Source of the DNA: an uncultured Clostridia bacterium
GTDB taxonomy: Bacteria > Bacillota > Clostridia > TANB77 > CAG-508
Direction of reading: 5' to 3'
DNA: 9,135 nt
Assembly: GCA_947630155.1 (NCBI GenBank)
Contig: CANRGM010000042.1
Coordinates: 1 to 9,135 of the forward strand
Below are positions 7,088 through 9,135 of the stretch, piece by piece. The notes under the pieces are model-generated. The model saw only the letters and a list, made by a program, of their open reading frames with translations, searched no databases and was not told the origin of the DNA. Position 1 is the first letter of the stretch; each line of letters starts with the position of its first letter. A program made the position numbers and the translations under genes.

Positions 7088-7636
7088 CTTTACGGTTTAG
7101 GTCTAGATGAATTTCTCTATTTTCTACTAAACATTACTGTTCAGCCGTTTCCATTTAAAGAAAATAGCCAAGTTCATTTGGCTTCCAGACGGCCACTTAA
7201 ATCCGTACTTTAATCCTTAAGTTTTCTTGCCATATGGCAAACATTCTAGAAGTTTTCCTTAATATACTTAAAATCTATTACTAGTCTCTTTTGCAATAAT
7301 AGTTTCATAACTAATATGTATAATTAATCTTGGCCAAATCATTAATTATATTTTTAATTGTTAATCCCAGTATTATCACTCAAGACAGGCTACACTATAT
7401 ATCGTGTCTTGGCACTTTATATAGGTTTAACTTGAAAAAACTAATGGAATTTCAAGCCTCCGCGACAATAGGGGTTGATTATGTATGCCATTACATAACT
7501 CCCTAGAATCTTACTTCCTGCAAACACACAAAACTGGCATTTCGCGCATAAACAAGAAACTTCATCGATGTGCCCTTTAGTGGATTTTTAGCCCCACCCT
7601 CGTAATAGCTAGTATAACTAGAATAATGCACCACCA
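7066..7636 (-). ncRNA. Candidate large structured non-coding RNA (~571 nt; size like ROOL-class RNA)
   Basis: No protein frame is plausible here, and the base composition and hairpin density differ from the neighbouring gaps. The two ends pair perfectly (TGGTGGT with ACCACCA, 7630-7636 with 7066-7072). Inside, these helices can be drawn without any crossing: 7091-7095/7203-7207; 7144-7148/7189-7193; 7166-7171/7178-7183; 7227-7231/7236-7240; 7275-7280/7297-7302; 7319-7328/7341-7350; 7381-7387/7405-7411; 7431-7437/7450-7456; 7461-7465/7542-7546; 7469-7473/7501-7505; 7479-7485/7492-7498; 7594-7597/7580-7583; 7609-7613/7617-7621. The - strand is chosen because a sigma-A-like promoter ends about 6 bases before the 5' end; none as good is seen for the + strand. 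No intrinsic terminator is visible at the 3' end. It lacks the marker sequences of tmRNA and RNase P RNA. The length, host type and closed ends suggest a ROOL-like or other ornate large RNA, but I cannot confirm the family by eye. Confidence 0.7.
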
Positions 7637-7641
7637 AATAA

Positions 7642-7670
7642 ATGATAACATATAATTCCGATTTTTACAA
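7642..7670 (-). promoter_or_regulatory. Sigma-A-like promoter for the structured RNA
   Basis: Read on the - strand, TTGTAA (7670-7665) and TATCAT (7647-7642) are 17 bases apart; four and five of six bases match consensus. The start would fall at about 7635, right at the TGGTGGT that forms the RNA's closing helix. The agreement between promoter position and helix end supports both calls. The promoter lies 62 bases downstream of the rimO stop, and no intrinsic terminator is seen between them. Confidence 0.65.
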
Positions 7671-7732
7671 GTGGATTTTTGTATTTTTGAGTTCAATGTA
7701 ACTATTGAATTGGACGGCTTATTGCAAAAGTA

Positions 7733-9040
7733 TTACTTAGTAATAGTTCCTATTAAATCATAATCCCTACTTCCTATAATTTCAACTTCTACATACTTAT
7801 CCAACAACTCATCTTTTGTTTTCTCAACATAAATAATCCCATCAATTTCAGGAACTTCATTTTTACTTCTTCCAATATAATATTTTCCATCAAAACTTTC
7901 ATCTTCAATTAGAACTTCTAGCCTCTTCCCTATTTGTTCCTTCATAATCTCATCTGAAATTTGCTGTTGTAACTTCATTATTTTATTATATCTGCTTTTC
8001 TTTGTCATTGGATGTATTTGATTATCTAATTTTTCAGCAGGAGTACCATCTTCTTTTGAATATGAAAAAGCTCCCAATCTTTCAAATCTGGCACATTTAA
8101 TGAATTCATATAATTCATTAAAATCTTCGGTAGTCTCCCCTGGAAATCCAACCATTACAGTTGTTCTTATAATGACTTCTGGGATTTCCTTTCTTATTTT
8201 AGTTATTAATTCTCTAATACTTTTTCCATTGCTCTTCCTATTCATCCTCTTTAATACAGAATCTGAAATGTGCTGTATAGGAATGTCAAAGTATTTACAT
8301 ATTTTATCATTTTCTTTTACTACCTTTATTAATTCATCTGTAATTGATTCTGGATATGTATATAGGAATCTTATCCATTTTACCCCTTCTATTTTAGATA
8401 ATTTTTCTAATAATTCAGCAAGTTTTGGCTCTTTATAAATATCTATACCATATTTACTTGTATCCTGTGCAATAATTATTAATTCTGTAAAACCTTGTTT
8501 TACTAAATTGTTAGCTTCATCTAATATGTCTTCCATTTTTCTGCTTACAAATTGTCCTCTAATATATGGTATTGCACAATATGTACATCTATTACTACAT
8601 CCTTCTGCAATTCTTATGTATGCGTAACTCTGGCCAGTTGAAATAACTCTTTCTGAAAATTCTAAATTACATATATTACTTGATTTTTTCTCTCCAACAA
8701 GTTTTTCAATCTGTTGCCAAATTGAATCATATTCTTTATATTTGATAAATAAATCAACTTCTGGCATGGACTTTTCTAATTCTTCTTTATACCTTTGAAC
8801 TAAGCATCCCATAGCAATTAAATATTTACATCTTTTTTTCTTATATTCAGCCATTTCTAAAAGTGTATTTATAGCCTCTTGTTTTGCAGGCTCAATAAAT
8901 CCGCATGTATTAACAACTATTATGTCAGCATCTTCTGGATTATTAACGATTTTATAATTATTTTTCCTGAACAATCCAATTGTCATTTCAGTATCTACTA
9001 AATTTTTACTACATCCTAATGATACAAATCCTACATTCAT
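7733..9040 (-). CDS. rimO: Ribosomal protein uS12 methylthiotransferase RimO
   Basis: The protein is 435 residues, full length for the family. RimO is a cytoplasmic radical-SAM enzyme that adds a methylthio group to the beta-carbon of a conserved Asp of ribosomal protein S12, using two 4Fe-4S clusters. An N-terminal UPF0004 domain carries its three cluster cysteines: C10 in SLGCSKNLVD, C46 in NTCGFIEPA and C79 in GCLVQRY. The radical-SAM CxxxCxxC motif is C148, C152 and C155 (GCSNRCTYCAIP), followed by IRG. A C-terminal TRAM domain runs from about 370 to the end. SLGCSKNLVD and GCSNRCTYCAIP are typical of RimO and distinguish it from MiaB, which acts on tRNA. The start is ATG at 9040, with AAGGAG at 9057-9052. 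It is transcribed from its own promoter and appears as a single gene; the flanking - strand gene is separated by the structured RNA. Confidence 0.97.
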   Translation of the reverse strand: MNVGFVSLGCSKNLVDTEMTIGLFRKNNYKIVNNPEDADIIVVNTCGFIEPAKQEAINTLLEMAEYKKKRCKYLIAMGCLVQRYKEELEKSMPEVDLFIKYKEYDSIWQQIEKLVGEKKSSNICNLEFSERVISTGQSYAYIRIAEGCSNRCTYCAIPYIRGQFVSRKMEDILDEANNLVKQGFTELIIIAQDTSKYGIDIYKEPKLAELLEKLSKIEGVKWIRFLYTYPESITDELIKVVKENDKICKYFDIPIQHISDSVLKRMNRKSNGKSIRELITKIRKEIPEVIIRTTVMVGFPGETTEDFNELYEFIKCARFERLGAFSYSKEDGTPAEKLDNQIHPMTKKSRYNKIMKLQQQISDEIMKEQIGKRLEVLIEDESFDGKYYIGRSKNEVPEIDGIIYVEKTKDELLDKYVEVEIIGSRDYDLIGTITK

Positions 9041-9074
9041 TATACTAACAGCTCCTTTTTTACAATCAACATAT

Positions 9075-9103
9075 ATTTTACCATTTTTTTACAAATTTTT
9101 CAA
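9075..9103 (-). promoter_or_regulatory. Sigma-A promoter of rimO
   Basis: On the - strand, TTGAAA (9103-9098) and TAAAAT (9080-9075) are 17 bases apart, each one base from consensus. The predicted start near 9068 gives a leader of about 28 nt containing the rimO ribosome site. Confidence 0.7.
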
Positions 9104-9135
9104 TACTTACATAAGAAAGTTACATAATTATTAGA

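Noticed and set aside
7066..7636. tmRNA or RNase P RNA
   Set aside because: No tRNA-like CCA end with T-arm, no encoded degradation tag and no conserved RNase P core such as GAGGAAAGTCC on either strand.
7690..7711. Hairpin ttcaat/attgaa as the rimO terminator
   Set aside because: The stem is short and A+T-rich, and no T-run follows it on the - strand.
8100..8438. + strand open frame inside rimO
   Set aside because: Antisense shadow of the strongly conserved RimO coding sequence.

Overview
The window looks like chromosomal DNA from a low-GC, Gram-positive, anaerobic gut-type Firmicute (class Clostridia, probably an uncultured lineage). The evidence is the strong A+T bias, canonical AGGAGG-type ribosome binding sites, sigma-A promoters, sortase and cohesin/dockerin-type surface proteins, and GTG and TTG starts. 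No genus can be named from the sequence alone.

Left part (1-3504, + strand): the 3' part of a very large surface-protein gene, open through the left edge. It is built from near-identical repeats, then several InlB B-repeat (Listeria-Bacteroides repeat) modules, a unique region and a C-terminal GLUG-type beta-repeat region. A good intrinsic terminator follows it.

Middle (3598-6376, + strand): a compact operon with a perfect TTGACA-N17-TATAAT promoter, a roughly 220-nt leader and three closely spaced genes. These encode a membrane sortase, a short cohesin-like protein with a Pro/Thr stalk and a YAKTG-hydrophobic-basic C-terminus, and a secreted dockerin-containing protein. A perfect 26-bp inverted repeat closes it. 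The likely logic is that the sortase anchors the cohesin-like protein and the dockerin-like protein docks on it. This is a minimal cell-surface docking cassette with no recognisable enzyme.

Right part (- strand): rimO (ribosomal protein S12 methylthiotransferase, 9040-7733) with its own promoter, then about 700 bp without a protein gene, then a four-helix membrane protein of the CNNM/'CorB-like' type (7027-6425), which converges on the sortase operon.

The most unusual part of the window is that 700-bp gap. A sigma-A-like promoter on the - strand starts a region of about 571 nt whose two ends are complementary (7066-7072 with 7630-7636). At least a dozen further helices can be drawn inside it without any crossing. 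This looks like a large, ornate structured non-coding RNA. Its size resembles ROOL-class RNAs, but that identity is not proven here. It lies directly upstream of, and on the same strand as, the CorB-like gene, with no evident terminator between them.
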